Source: Bifidobacterium tsurumiense
GTDB taxonomy: Bacteria; Actinomycetota; Actinomycetes; Actinomycetales; Bifidobacteriaceae
Direction of reading: 5' to 3'
DNA: 64,000 bases
Assembly (NCBI RefSeq): GCF_000741765.1
Contig: NZ_JGZU01000003.1
Location: 124,001 to 188,000, forward strand
The position numbers and the translations under genes were made by a program. This document shows, one piece after another, positions 1-9,210 of this stretch; position 1 is the stretch's first letter, and each line of letters starts with the position of its first letter. The notes beneath the pieces were generated by a model that searched no databases, was not told where the DNA came from, and was given only the letters and a program-made list of their open reading frames with translations.

Positions 1-763
1 CTTCAAAAAGCTCCTCGTTCTTTTTGTCGAAGGTCTCTGCCGTGGCGTTTTCATGGTTGAACACCTTGATGACCTTCTGACCGTTCACCGATTCCTCGAC
101 GAAGGCATTCACATCACCCAGCGAAACCTGCTGCTTGATGAAATACATGCCGCTTCTGGTCACCAACACTCGCACAATCACGATAAGCAACGCGGTGAAT
201 ACCAAAGTGAACAGGGCAAAAGGAATGGAAAGCCACAACATGGCAATCATGGCGGCCAAGGCGCTTATGGCCGAAGAGAACATCTGAGGGAAAGACTGCG
301 AGATCGCCTGACGCAAAGTATCGGTATCGTTCGTGTACCGGCTCATGGTGTCGCCATGCTCATGCGTATCGAAATACACAATCGGCAGATGCTGCTGATG
401 AGCGAACATTTCGTCACGGATGGCTTTCAACGTGCCTTGTTCGACAGTGACGACGAGCCAGCCCCACAGCCAGGTGCTGAAGGTACCCAGGGCATAAAGG
501 ATTCCCATAAGGGTAAGCGCCTGAATCAACGGCCACCAGTCAGGCTGGCTGGATCCAACCAAGGGCAGGATATACGTGTCGATCAGGGATTGGAGGAACA
601 GAGCTGCGCCAGCCTGGGCTATTGCACCAATCACTATGCACAGCACAATAATGGCCACGCGCCACTTGTATTGGAAAATGTAGCCGAAAATACGCCTGGT
701 TGTGCCTGGAGCCGCCTTGTCCATGCCGCGCTTGCTATTGTCTCGTTCGCGTGACTCACTCAT
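1..763 (-). CDS. ABC exporter half-transporter, second subunit (partial, 3' end outside window)
   Basis: The reading frame opens at an ATG ending at 763 and runs off the left edge, giving about 254 residues of a membrane domain of the ABC exporter type. After a short charged N-terminus come hydrophobic segments, then an exporter-like stretch containing 'FDTHEHGDTMSRYTND', typical of the first cytoplasmic loop of bacterial multidrug/lipid ABC exporters. The nucleotide-binding domain must lie outside the window. The start overlaps the stop of the upstream ABC gene by 8 bases (ATGAGTGA), so the two are translationally coupled and probably form a heterodimeric exporter. Substrate unknown. The MarR gene at the operon head suggests a drug or toxic-compound efflux role (inference). 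Confidence 0.88.
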   Translation of the reverse strand, partial: MSESRERDNSKRGMDKAAPGTTRRIFGYIFQYKWRVAIIVLCIVIGAIAQAGAALFLQSLIDTYILPLVGSSQPDWWPLIQALTLMGILYALGTFSTWLWGWLVVTVEQGTLKAIRDEMFAHQQHLPIVYFDTHEHGDTMSRYTNDTDTLRQAISQSFPQMFSSAISALAAMIAMLWLSIPFALFTLVFTALLIVIVRVLVTRSGMYFIKQQVSLGDVNAFVEESVNGQKVIKVFNHENATAETFDKKNEELFE

Positions 764-2630
764 TGACTTCCCCCTTTTCTTCCGTTCCTTGATTTGACTG
801 TGTGCCCTCAATCTGTTCCGGAGATGCCGAATTACGCACCTGGGATTCGTAGATGGACCGATATTCCTCGCAACTGCGCAGCAATTCGTCATGCGTACCC
901 ATATCCATGATCTGACCATCGTTCATCACAACGATCACATCGGATTCCTGCACAGAAGCCACGCGCTGAGCGATAATGATCTTGGTGGTATGGGGAATTT
1001 CGTGATGGAATGCCTCACGAATGGACTGATCGGTTTTGGTATCAACAGCGCTTGTGGAATCATCCAAAATCAAAATCTTTGGATTCTTGAGCAATGCCCT
1101 GGCAATGCACAGTCGCTGACGCTGACCGCCAGAAACATTGGTTCCTCCCTGTTCGATATATGTGTCGTATTTGTCAGGGAACTCCTGAATGAATCCATCC
1201 GCCTGAGCAAGTCGGCAGGCATGACGAATCTCTTCATCAGTGGCATTCGGATTGCCCCAGCGAAGGTTCTCCGCAATGGTTCCGCTGAAGAGCACATTCT
1301 TTTGCAAAACCATGGCCACATTGTCTCGCAGCACCGTCAGATCATAGTCACGCACATCGTGACCGCCCACTTTCAGCGAGCCATCGGTGACGTCATACAA
1401 TCTTGCAATCAACTGCACCAAGCTGGACTTGGAGGAACCAGTGCCGCCCACAATACCCAAGGTCTGTCCGGACTTGATATGCAGGTTGATGTCGTTCAAA
1501 ACCGGTTTTTGCGCCTGCTTGGCGTATTTGAAGGTCACATGGTCGAAGTCGATGCTGCCGTCCTTCACCTCCATGATGGGGTTGTCAGGAGTGGTCACCG
1601 TGCTCTGCTCTTGCAATACGCTGACGATACGCTCCGCAGAAGCCTGCGAAATGATGAACATGACGAAGACTACGGAAAGCATCATCATCGACATCAGAAT
1701 CTGCATGGCATAGGTCACCAAAGCGGTCAGATCGCCTGTGGTCAATCCCAGAGCCCCGTTGTTGCCCGAAGCGACGATCTGCTGGGCGCCGAGCCAAGCG
1801 ATCAAAATCATGCTTACATACATGCAGAACTGCAGCAGTGGCATATTGAAGCTCAGAATCTTTTCCGCCTTGACGAAATCCTTGAAGATGCGCTCGGAAA
1901 TCTTGGAGAATTTGGAGACCTCATAGGATTCGCGGTTATAGGACTTCACCACGCGCATTCCCTGAAGATTCTCATCAACCACGGAGTTCAGGCGATCATA
2001 GGTGTGGAATACTCGTTCGAATACCGGATGCACCAAAACGACCAGACCGATCAAGCCCACTCCGAGCACAGGGATCGCACCGAGGAAGACCATGGAGATC
2101 GACGGTGAAATACGGTAGGCGAACAGCCAGGAAATAATCACCATAATCGGGGCTCTGACTCCCAATCGCAGAATCATCTGATATGAATTCTGCAAATTGG
2201 TGACATCAGTGGTCAGCCTGGTGATTATTGAACCTGTAGAAAACTTGTCAATATTGGTAAAGCTGAAATTCTGCACTTGCTGGAACAAATCATGGCGCAG
2301 ATTCTTGGCGAATCCCGCAGAAGCGATTGCGGAGAATCGTCCCGCCATAAATCCACAGAGCAAAGAAACCGCCGACATACACACCAATATCAGACCGAAG
2401 CGCCATACCATCGGCATCGATCCGCCACTGATGCCTTGATCAATCAAAGCCGCCATAATCGTCGGAATCAAAATCTCCAGAATGCCTTCAACCACCACAA
2501 AAGCCGGTGTCAGCAATGTGGCTTTTCGATATTCTCGCAGGCTGTTCAGCAGTGTATGAATCACGTGTTTGGGTCGTTGTTGCTGGCTCATCTGTGCCAG
2601 CTCTTCTGTCTGGGTTGCAACTTCTGCCAT
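756..2630 (-). CDS. ABC exporter ATP-binding/permease protein, first subunit
   Basis: A 624-residue half-transporter. The N-terminal half is a six-helix exporter membrane domain, including 'FSTGSIITRLTTDVTNLQNSY'-like coupling-helix sequence; the C-terminal half is the nucleotide-binding domain. Visible motifs are a Walker A variant GGTGSSKSS (serine where the consensus has glycine before the lysine), a VSGGQRQR signature, and a Walker B region ILILDDSTSAVD with aspartate where the catalytic glutamate is expected. That Asp suggests a degenerate ATP site, as is usual in one subunit of heterodimeric exporters. It starts one base into the MarR stop codon (TAATG), with an AGGAGG ribosome site inside the end of marR. 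It forms an operon with the MarR gene and the downstream half-transporter. Confidence 0.93.
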   Translation of the reverse strand: MAEVATQTEELAQMSQQQRPKHVIHTLLNSLREYRKATLLTPAFVVVEGILEILIPTIMAALIDQGISGGSMPMVWRFGLILVCMSAVSLLCGFMAGRFSAIASAGFAKNLRHDLFQQVQNFSFTNIDKFSTGSIITRLTTDVTNLQNSYQMILRLGVRAPIMVIISWLFAYRISPSISMVFLGAIPVLGVGLIGLVVLVHPVFERVFHTYDRLNSVVDENLQGMRVVKSYNRESYEVSKFSKISERIFKDFVKAEKILSFNMPLLQFCMYVSMILIAWLGAQQIVASGNNGALGLTTGDLTALVTYAMQILMSMMMLSVVFVMFIISQASAERIVSVLQEQSTVTTPDNPIMEVKDGSIDFDHVTFKYAKQAQKPVLNDINLHIKSGQTLGIVGGTGSSKSSLVQLIARLYDVTDGSLKVGGHDVRDYDLTVLRDNVAMVLQKNVLFSGTIAENLRWGNPNATDEEIRHACRLAQADGFIQEFPDKYDTYIEQGGTNVSGGQRQRLCIARALLKNPKILILDDSTSAVDTKTDQSIREAFHHEIPHTTKIIIAQRVASVQESDVIVVMNDGQIMDMGTHDELLRSCEEYRSIYESQVRNSASPEQIEGTQSNQGTEEKGEVNE

Positions 2631-3139
2631 TATCGTTCCTCCTTATCCTCTTGTTCGGAGCGCCGTTCGCGTTCCTGCTTGGTATCGTCTTCAAGCACTT
2701 CAAGCAATGCCTCATCGATATTTGCACGCATCTGACGTATGGTGTCTTTGGTTTGGCGCAGTTCCCCCTCGGTGATTCCCTCGAGTAGCAGCTCTTCCAT
2801 ACGGTGCGCGTTACCCCTGAGGTCCTCGACGATTGCATTGGCATCATCAGTCAAAACGATGCGTTTGAGCCTAGCGTCCTGCGGAACGCTTATGCGTTCT
2901 ATCAGCCCTTTCTTCTCCATAAGCGAAAGCACTCGGGATGCCGTGGATCTTGTTATGCCGAAATGTTCCTCGATATCCATTTGAAAGATCTCCCGATCAC
3001 GATCACGCGCAAGGAACATGATGATGCGAGCATTGCCATTGGTGGCATTATGCGCCTTTTCCGGCATGGTCAACGACAGATATCGTTTAATGGCCTTAAC
3101 AAGATTCTGCAACTCAATACTCAATGGTGGAGCATCCAT
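2630..3139 (-). CDS. MarR-family transcriptional regulator
   Basis: Winged-helix MarR regulator of 169 residues from the start chosen here. The recognition region reads 'IEEHFGITRSTASRVLSLMEKKGLIER', followed by the wing 'DARLKRIVLT', both typical of the family; the charged C-terminal tail is dispensable-looking. The frame is open further upstream to 3295. However, a promoter and a 23-bp palindrome lie inside that extension (3213-3256), so I place the start at the ATG ending at 3139, preceded by GAGG at fair spacing. A start at 3211 is the alternative. It heads the operon with two ABC half-transporters and most likely represses it, with a drug-like ligand releasing the DNA (family knowledge). 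Confidence 0.9.
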   Translation of the reverse strand: MDAPPLSIELQNLVKAIKRYLSLTMPEKAHNATNGNARIIMFLARDRDREIFQMDIEEHFGITRSTASRVLSLMEKKGLIERISVPQDARLKRIVLTDDANAIVEDLRGNAHRMEELLLEGITEGELRQTKDTIRQMRANIDEALLEVLEDDTKQERERRSEQEDKEER

Positions 3140-3212
3140 ATTGATTACAACCTCGATTGATACATCAGGAATATACCTGTTATTTAAGCGATCGGTTTCA
3201 TCATAATGCATA

Positions 3213-3256
3213 GCATATACAACTGTTGTATATGCTTCATATATTGAACATATCAA
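3213..3256 (-). promoter_or_regulatory. MarR-operon promoter with 23-bp palindromic operator
   Basis: On the minus strand, a -35 TTGATA (3251-3256) and a -10 TATACA (3227-3232) are 18 bp apart. The -10 lies inside a perfect inverted repeat, arms GCATATACAAC (3213-3223) and GTTGTATATGC (3225-3235) around one central T. An operator covering the -10 of the marR-ABC-ABC operon is the classic layout for MarR autorepression. The palindrome is seen directly; its binding protein is inferred. Confidence 0.78.
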
Positions 3257-3337
3257 CTCAGGCAATGTGCAGTCACCATCGGTTGGAACTGCCAAATATC
3301 AAGGAATCTGGCATGCATGAATTGAGAGACAACACAA

Positions 3338-3385
3338 ATGCTCCCCGCAGGATAGACAGATATTCAGTCCGTCCTGCAGGGAGCA
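3338..3385 (-). terminator. Hairpin terminator downstream of the first GH3 gene
   Basis: Arms 3338-3352 and 3372-3385 pair over about 14 positions with one internal mismatch. In the minus direction the stem is followed by TTTGTGTTG. It sits about 100 bases after the GH3 stop at 3485, before the MarR operon promoter. Confidence 0.6.
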
Positions 3386-3484
3386 TCTTGACCTTGACTT
3401 GCTTTTCGCGATGCTTTAGATCGACGACAAACCTGTTTCACCTATCTCATGCATCGTTGCCATCTTGCACATCCAGAATCGTAT

Positions 3485-5752
3485 TCAGTGAAGACCGTCG
3501 GTTTCCTTTGCATATTCATCCAATAGGAATTGGGTCAACACCTTGCCATCCTTGCCCAGCAAAACCGACATGGAATTGATGGGCATGGCGTCCAGGAACA
3601 GCTCAGCGCCTAGATTGTTCTCCGGCAGAGCGGGGATGCGGCCGTCCCGGCCTTCTTCGAACATGCGCTTGACGATGGGACCGCCAACCGGATCCTTGCG
3701 CCACTCGGACATATTGGACCACTCATTCAAAGGAAGGCTCTTGCCGTCACCTTCCAGCTCAATATCCAAGCGTTCGACGATATCGCGACTCGAGGTCGCC
3801 ACCTCGATGCCATACGTTCCGGCTTCGATATGCCAATCATTGAAACGTTCGGACCAATATGCGAAGGCCCGCTCATCCAAATCGATGCTGATTTCCTTGG
3901 ATTCCCCGGCTTCCAGGAACACCTTGGCGAAGCCCTTGAGCTCATGCACAGGGCGAGCCACTTCTGATCGGCCCGGAGCCACATATATTTGCACCGTCTG
4001 AGCTCCGGCAGTCTGAGAGACATTGGTCACCGTCGCACGCACACATGCCGTATTGGCTCCTGTGCGCTCCACAGACACATTGTCAATGGAGAAATCGGAG
4101 TAGCTCAACCCAAATCCGAAGGGATATGCAACTTCCTTGGCATAGGTGTCGTAGTACCGATAGCCTACGAACACTCCCTCGCCATAATCGACATGACCCT
4201 CTTCGCCAGGCCAATTGAGCATGCTCGGATCGTCGAGGATGTTCAGCGGGATGGTTTGGGAGAGCTTTCCAGAAGGATTGACATCACCAAAGAGCATATC
4301 GGCGATCGCACCGCCACCGGACTGTCCCAGCAACCAGGTTTCCACAACGGCCTTGGCCTGATCTTGCCATGGCGTAAGCGAAACAACGGAACCATTGGAA
4401 AGCAATACGACCACATTGGCATTGGATTCCCGCACCTTGGACAACAATTCCAGTTGCTTTGCAGGAATATCCAATGACGTGCGGTCGAATCCTTCGGATT
4501 CCGCATATTCAGGCAGACCAAGGCACATCACTACCGCATCTGCTTTCGATGCAATATTCACCGCTTCATCGACAAGCGACTGCTCCTGCTCACCATCTTC
4601 CAAAGTGAATCCCGGAGCAAAATCATATTCGATGCCACGCTGCTGCAGAGCATCGAGCAGACTCGTCAACTGCGTAGGCGTGATATGCGAGGAACCACCA
4701 CCCTGATAACGCGGCGTACGCGCAAACTCACCGATTACCGCCACACGGGCATTCTTGGACAATGGCAATATATGTTCATCATTCTTCAAAAGCACCATGG
4801 ACTCGGCCGCGGCACGGCGCGCGATATCGTCATGAACCTGCGCATCAAAGCGATAGTCCTCAACGCTCATAGCCTGACGCGTCTTATTCACCAGACCGAT
4901 CATGCCCTGAGCCATGTCATCAAGCTGCTTTGGACTGATTCGACCATCTCGGGCCGCAGACACAATCTGATCATCGGTGAAGCTTGGAGGCATTTCCAGA
5001 TTCAGACCGGCATTCAACGAGGCCACTCGATCATGATCGGCACCCCAGTCACTCATGACGATGCCCTTGAATCCCCACTCCTTGCGCAGCACATCAGTGA
5101 GCAGCCAGCGGTTCTGTGCTGCATACACTCCATTGATGCGATTGTATGCGCACATAACCGTCCATGGCTGTGCGGTTTTGACAATATGCTCGAAAGCGGG
5201 CAGGTAAATCTCACGCAAAGCGCGTTGAGAAACGCGAGCATCGATGCGCAGACGATCCGTTTCCTGGTTATTGACGGCAAAATGCTTGAGCGAAGTGCCG
5301 ACACCCTTGGACTGCACGCCTTTGACAATGCCCACGGCTTCGTGACCAGCCAAATACGGATCCTCTGACCAATACTCGAAGCAGCGCCCGCCCAAAGGAT
5401 TGCGTTTGATATTGACTCCAGGCCCCAGAATCACCGCAACCTTTTCCTGAATGCACTCTTCGGCCATGGCCTGACCGACCTCTTCGACGAGTTCGGGATT
5501 CCATGTGCTTGACATCCCAGCCGCAGGAGGGAAGCATGTCGCCGGCACGGTATGCTCCAGATCAATGGCGCCTGTGTCGCCTGCGGTTTTGCGTAGGCCA
5601 TGAGGACCATCGGTAATCATATATCCCGGAATGCCTCGCTCCTCAATGGGCTGCAAATGCCATGCATCACCACCGGATGTCAAAGAAGCCTTCTCTTCCA
5701 AGCTCAGATCGTTGACACTTGGATATGTGGAAGATGATGTCTGCTCACTCAT
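3485..5752 (-). CDS. Glycoside hydrolase family 3, beta-glucosidase type
   Basis: A 755-residue GH3 enzyme without a signal peptide, so cytoplasmic. Order: N-terminal (alpha/beta)8-like domain with the catalytic nucleophile Asp235 in 'GIVMSDWGADHD', an alpha/beta sandwich domain with 'CLGLPEYAESEGFDR', and a C-terminal fibronectin-III-like domain around 'VTNVSQTAGAQTVQIYVAPG'. This is the full beta-glucosidase architecture; the upstream substrate-binding sequence 'KHFAVNNQETDR' is also typical. It should remove terminal beta-linked glucose (or another beta-hexose or pentose) from short glycosides. A GAGGAG ribosome site precedes the ATG. It is divergent from a TetR gene at 6003, with a 26-bp palindrome between them. 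Confidence 0.94.
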   Translation of the reverse strand: MSEQTSSSTYPSVNDLSLEEKASLTSGGDAWHLQPIEERGIPGYMITDGPHGLRKTAGDTGAIDLEHTVPATCFPPAAGMSSTWNPELVEEVGQAMAEECIQEKVAVILGPGVNIKRNPLGGRCFEYWSEDPYLAGHEAVGIVKGVQSKGVGTSLKHFAVNNQETDRLRIDARVSQRALREIYLPAFEHIVKTAQPWTVMCAYNRINGVYAAQNRWLLTDVLRKEWGFKGIVMSDWGADHDRVASLNAGLNLEMPPSFTDDQIVSAARDGRISPKQLDDMAQGMIGLVNKTRQAMSVEDYRFDAQVHDDIARRAAAESMVLLKNDEHILPLSKNARVAVIGEFARTPRYQGGGSSHITPTQLTSLLDALQQRGIEYDFAPGFTLEDGEQEQSLVDEAVNIASKADAVVMCLGLPEYAESEGFDRTSLDIPAKQLELLSKVRESNANVVVLLSNGSVVSLTPWQDQAKAVVETWLLGQSGGGAIADMLFGDVNPSGKLSQTIPLNILDDPSMLNWPGEEGHVDYGEGVFVGYRYYDTYAKEVAYPFGFGLSYSDFSIDNVSVERTGANTACVRATVTNVSQTAGAQTVQIYVAPGRSEVARPVHELKGFAKVFLEAGESKEISIDLDERAFAYWSERFNDWHIEAGTYGIEVATSSRDIVERLDIELEGDGKSLPLNEWSNMSEWRKDPVGGPIVKRMFEEGRDGRIPALPENNLGAELFLDAMPINSMSVLLGKDGKVLTQFLLDEYAKETDGLH

Positions 5753-5854
5753 AAGCTAACTCCTCGTTGCGGTATCAATCTCGGCGTTGAGCGCACGCTG
5801 TGCGGTTGATCGGCTGGAACCCGTTGCAATATGCCCATAACGGCCTATCCAAAT

Positions 5855-5880
5855 CTGTACCTACCGGTCGGTAGGTACAG
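5855..5880. promoter_or_regulatory. 26-bp palindromic operator between GH3 and TetR genes
   Basis: Perfect inverted repeat with 12-base arms CTGTACCTACCG (5855-5866) and CGGTAGGTACAG (5869-5880) around GT. It lies in the 250-bp divergent intergenic region between the GH3 gene (5752, minus) and the TetR gene (6003, plus). A -10-like TACACT on the minus strand (5879-5884) overlaps its edge, but no convincing -35 is visible. Most likely the binding site of the adjacent TetR protein. Confidence 0.8.
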
Positions 5881-6002
5881 TGTATCATGAATGTATTCGA
5901 CACACCACTCGCGACGAAGCGCAATTCGCTTCCGCAGGCGATATGTCAGGAAACAGGTATGGTAGAGGCATTCTCTACTGATTCCAGCAAGGACGGACAC
6001 GG

Positions 6003-6620
6003 ATGGCAACGGGCAGAGCATACGCCGGCACTTTTCAAGATGATCCCCACGGGGAATTGGATCGCAAGGCGCAGATCATGCGGTCCGCCGTGGAATGCTT
6101 CGGCAATCTGGGCTATTACGGCACATCCTTGCAACGCATCGCCAACCAAGTTGGCTTGACCAAACCCGGTCTGCTCCATTACATCGGCAGCAAAGAAGGC
6201 CTGCTGAATATGGTGCTCACCGAAATGTATGATATGGAAACCGACCGTATCGTCTCTGATCAATCCAAAGCCGGCCCCTTGCGCATCCCCTCGGTTATGA
6301 GAGCCATAGTCGCAGTGAACGCCCAACGCCCTCAACTCGTGCACATGTTCTCAACTTTGAGCGCCGAAGCACTCTCTCCAGAGCACCCAGCGCATGAATA
6401 CTTCCGTAACCGCGAGCGCGAAGGCGTTGATGCCATGATGAATATTGCATGGCTTGTCCCCGATGGAATCGATCTGAAAACGACCATCATTACGGCATGG
6501 AGTGCCATGGACGGCATCCAATTGCGTTGGCTGCGCTCCCCCGGCCAAGACCTCAATGCCATGTGGGCCGATTGCGAAAATACATTATTCCCACTGCCGG
6601 TTTGGGAGCACTACCGGTAA
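6003..6620 (+). CDS. TetR/AcrR-family regulator (glycosidase-associated, paralog 1)
   Basis: 205 residues. An N-terminal TetR helix-turn-helix is visible as 'TSLQRIANQVGLTKPGLLHYIGSKEGLL' (roughly residues 41-68), followed by an all-helical ligand domain. The C-terminus has 'MDGIQLRWL' and ends in 'FPLPVWEHYR'. The same two signatures occur in the TetR proteins at 9317-9958 and 15381-16016, so the three are paralogs. The start has AAGGA 9 bases upstream (5989-5993). It is divergent from the GH3 gene at 3485-5752 and presumably represses it through the palindrome at 5855-5880, with a sugar or glycoside as inducer (inference). Confidence 0.9.
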   Translation: MATGRAYAGTFQDDPHGELDRKAQIMRSAVECFGNLGYYGTSLQRIANQVGLTKPGLLHYIGSKEGLLNMVLTEMYDMETDRIVSDQSKAGPLRIPSVMRAIVAVNAQRPQLVHMFSTLSAEALSPEHPAHEYFRNREREGVDAMMNIAWLVPDGIDLKTTIITAWSAMDGIQLRWLRSPGQDLNAMWADCENTLFPLPVWEHYR

Positions 6621-6784
6621 TCAATCGACAATATTGCCGCCTGTTGGGCACTGCCCTCTTCCACAGTGCGGCACGATGCCATACACAACCGCCGCATGAC
6701 ATCGCACAGGCAATCGCAAGGGAATAATGGCATTTCATACGCCGGCAGGATCTCACGAAAACCTCTTCACACCGCCGAAAACAC

Positions 6785-6832
6785 CATTGCCGTTCGCCTG
6801 TACACACCATATTTCACAGACGAACGGCAATG
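6785..6832. terminator. Hairpin between convergent TetR and GH3 genes
   Basis: 12-base arms CATTGCCGTTCG (6785-6796) and CGAACGGCAATG (6821-6832) with a 24-base loop, located between the TetR stop (6620, plus) and the second GH3 stop (6850, minus). There is no T-tract, so its termination strength is uncertain. Confidence 0.5.
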
Positions 6833-6849
6833 AATGGTGATTCTGTAGA

Positions 6850-9186
6850 TCACACCACCATGAAGGTTGTGCGATGCAGGTCATCACGTCGACTCGAATG
6901 GCCGATCAGCAATTCGAATTCTCCCGGTTCGACAATGCGTTCCGCCCGGGCGTTCACAATCGTGCATTGCGCGACCGGAATATCGAATTCCACGGTCTTG
7001 CTCTCACCAGGCTCAAGGCTTACGCGCTTGAAGGCTTTGAGTTCACGGTCGGTCCAACTGTAGGACGTGACCATATCCCCGATATAGAGCTGCACCACTT
7101 CCGTTCCTGCGATATCACTCTCATTGCTCAGGGTGATTTCCGCATGGACCACATCGCCTTCTCGGAAATTGCCCTGCTCTCCCGTTCCCTCATTGGTTAT
7201 GAGAGGCTCAGAATAGGAGAATTTCGAATAGCTCAGTCCCTCACCGAAGGCAAATGCCGGATCCTGAGTCAGATCAGCGTAACGATTGCCATGCTGTCCG
7301 CGAATCTGGTTGTAATACACCGGCAGTTGTCCTGCATGACGCGGGAAGGTTATGGGCAGTCGGCCACTTGGGTTTGTTATACCGAGGATGATTTCGGCTA
7401 TGGCCTGACCGCCCTTCATGCCAGGGCTGGGAGCCCACAGCAGAGCGCTCGTGCCATTGGCTTTCGATTCATCGACTATCACTCCATTGGCACCGATAAC
7501 ACATGCGGGCAACACCATGGGCTTGGAACTCATCAACACCACGACCAACGGCCTCCCCGTTGTTTCTGCGACATGAGCAAGTGCCTCAAGCAGTGCATTC
7601 TGGCCACCCAGAAGTTCCAAAGTAGCCGTGGAACAGGTCTCACCGATGGTTTGCACCACATCGCCTACAACCGCAACCACCAGATCGCTTCGCTTCGCAT
7701 TATCCACGGCCTTGTCAATGAGCTTCTGGTCGACCTGCGCTGACACGCCGATCTTGGGACGAGGCTGCCCGTCGGGGAAGGTCTCCCCTTCCGGATCGGG
7801 AACCAAATCGACGATATTGGCGCCGCGCGAATACACCACTTCAGTGCTTTCATCCACCAAGGACCTGAAAGCGTCGAGCACCGTCGTGATCATATGACGA
7901 GGATGACCATCCGGCATCCAATTCACCTGACCTGAGTTGCCCGCCCAGTCACCCAGCTGACCTTGCGCATCGTCAGCCAATGGGCCGACCACTGCAATGC
8001 GCTTTGCATCCTTGCGTTGGAACGGCAAGGCGCCATCATTCTTCAACAATGTCACTGATTCCCTTGCCACCTGGAGATTCACTTCCTGGTGTTCAGCTGT
8101 TCCTATTTCTTGTTGTATGCGTTGCGCATCGGGAAGCCGTGGATCTTCGAAGAGACCCAAACGGAATTTCAGTGCCAAAATACGTTCCACGGCGGCATCG
8201 ATCAACCCTTCATCAAGCAGTCCACGATGCACCGCCTCGATTGCACCCTCATAGAATTGCGGCGTGGTCATGACCAAATCGTTGCCGGCTTTCACGGCAT
8301 CAGCTGCAGCATGCACATAATCCGGTTTGATATGCTGCTCCCACACGGCACGTCCGACATTATCCCAATCGGTTATCAGCGTGCCACGATAATCCCACTC
8401 GCCACGCAGCTTGTCAGACAGCAACCAGGAGTTGAAAGTTACCGGAACGCCGTCGATCGCCTCATATCCAAGCATGAAAGTTGCGCACCCCTCTTTGGCC
8501 ACGCGCTCAAAAGGAGGCAGGAACCAAGATTCCAGCTTGCGATGAGACAGATCTGCTTCAGAAGCATCACGGCCTCCCTGAGTCTCGGAATACCCCGCAA
8601 AATGCTTGGCACAAGCCAAAATGGCATCCTTAGGAAGTTCCTCACCTGCTTTGGCGCCGCCTTGGTATCCCCTCACCATTGCGGAGGCAAGCTCACCGAT
8701 GAGCATCGGATCCTCGCCGAAGGTCTCCCCCACACGACCCCAACGAGTATCGCGTCCTATGCACAGAACCGGAGAGAATGTCCAATGTACGCCAGTGGCA
8801 GACACTTCCTTTGCGGTAACGCGACCCAAAGCCTCGACTTTTTCAGGATCCCAACTCACGGCCATTCCCAACTGCTCAGGAAATATGGTCGCCCCGGGCC
8901 AGAAAGAATATCCATGGATGCAGTCATCGCCTATGACCAAAGGGATATGCAGACGTGTCTGAGTATTCACCATATCCACTGCGCGAGGAAGGTCTTTCGG
9001 CGAAGTATGCAGAATCGAACCGACATGTTTGTTGACGATGAGTTCTTCCAACTCGCCGCCACGGGCGTCAAGCTGCAGCATCTGCCCGACCTTCTCCTCC
9101 AGCGTCATACGCCCGAGCAAATCGGCTATGCGCTCTTGTGTTGGAAGATCAGGGTTCATATATGACAATTGGGTTTCGCCTGTCAT
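6850..9186 (-). CDS. Glycoside hydrolase family 3, second copy
   Basis: 778 residues from the start chosen. Starting at 9186 places GGAGG five bases upstream; the longer frame to 9258 would run through the promoter (-10 at 9230-9235) and operator, so I reject it. GH3 features: N-terminal domain with 'LPRAVDMVNTQTRLHIPLVIGDD', 'CAKHFAGYSETQGGRDASE', the nucleophile Asp273 in 'GTLITDWDNVGR', a middle sandwich domain with 'VAVVGDVVQTIGE', and a C-terminal fibronectin-III-like domain 'HAEITLSNESDIAGTEVVQLY'. There is no signal peptide, so it acts in the cytoplasm. The 'SRDTRWGR'-type loop (here GRDTRWGRVGETFGEDP) resembles GH3 enzymes active on beta-glucosides or beta-xylosides; specificity cannot be read from sequence alone. 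Confidence 0.93.
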   Translation of the reverse strand: MTGETQLSYMNPDLPTQERIADLLGRMTLEEKVGQMLQLDARGGELEELIVNKHVGSILHTSPKDLPRAVDMVNTQTRLHIPLVIGDDCIHGYSFWPGATIFPEQLGMAVSWDPEKVEALGRVTAKEVSATGVHWTFSPVLCIGRDTRWGRVGETFGEDPMLIGELASAMVRGYQGGAKAGEELPKDAILACAKHFAGYSETQGGRDASEADLSHRKLESWFLPPFERVAKEGCATFMLGYEAIDGVPVTFNSWLLSDKLRGEWDYRGTLITDWDNVGRAVWEQHIKPDYVHAAADAVKAGNDLVMTTPQFYEGAIEAVHRGLLDEGLIDAAVERILALKFRLGLFEDPRLPDAQRIQQEIGTAEHQEVNLQVARESVTLLKNDGALPFQRKDAKRIAVVGPLADDAQGQLGDWAGNSGQVNWMPDGHPRHMITTVLDAFRSLVDESTEVVYSRGANIVDLVPDPEGETFPDGQPRPKIGVSAQVDQKLIDKAVDNAKRSDLVVAVVGDVVQTIGETCSTATLELLGGQNALLEALAHVAETTGRPLVVVLMSSKPMVLPACVIGANGVIVDESKANGTSALLWAPSPGMKGGQAIAEIILGITNPSGRLPITFPRHAGQLPVYYNQIRGQHGNRYADLTQDPAFAFGEGLSYSKFSYSEPLITNEGTGEQGNFREGDVVHAEITLSNESDIAGTEVVQLYIGDMVTSYSWTDRELKAFKRVSLEPGESKTVEFDIPVAQCTIVNARAERIVEPGEFELLIGHSSRRDDLHRTTFMVV

Positions 9187-9210
9187 CAGAACCTCCACAT
9201 TGAAGTTAGT

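Noticed and set aside
891-2108. Long open frame antisense to the ABC transporter, and many like it opposite the large genes
   Set aside because: Typical mirror frames produced by codon bias on the coding strand; no ribosome sites, no recognisable domains.
3140-3295. N-terminal extension of the MarR reading frame
   Set aside because: It would translate the promoter -35, -10 and palindrome; a start at 3139 with a ribosome-site-like GAGG fits better.
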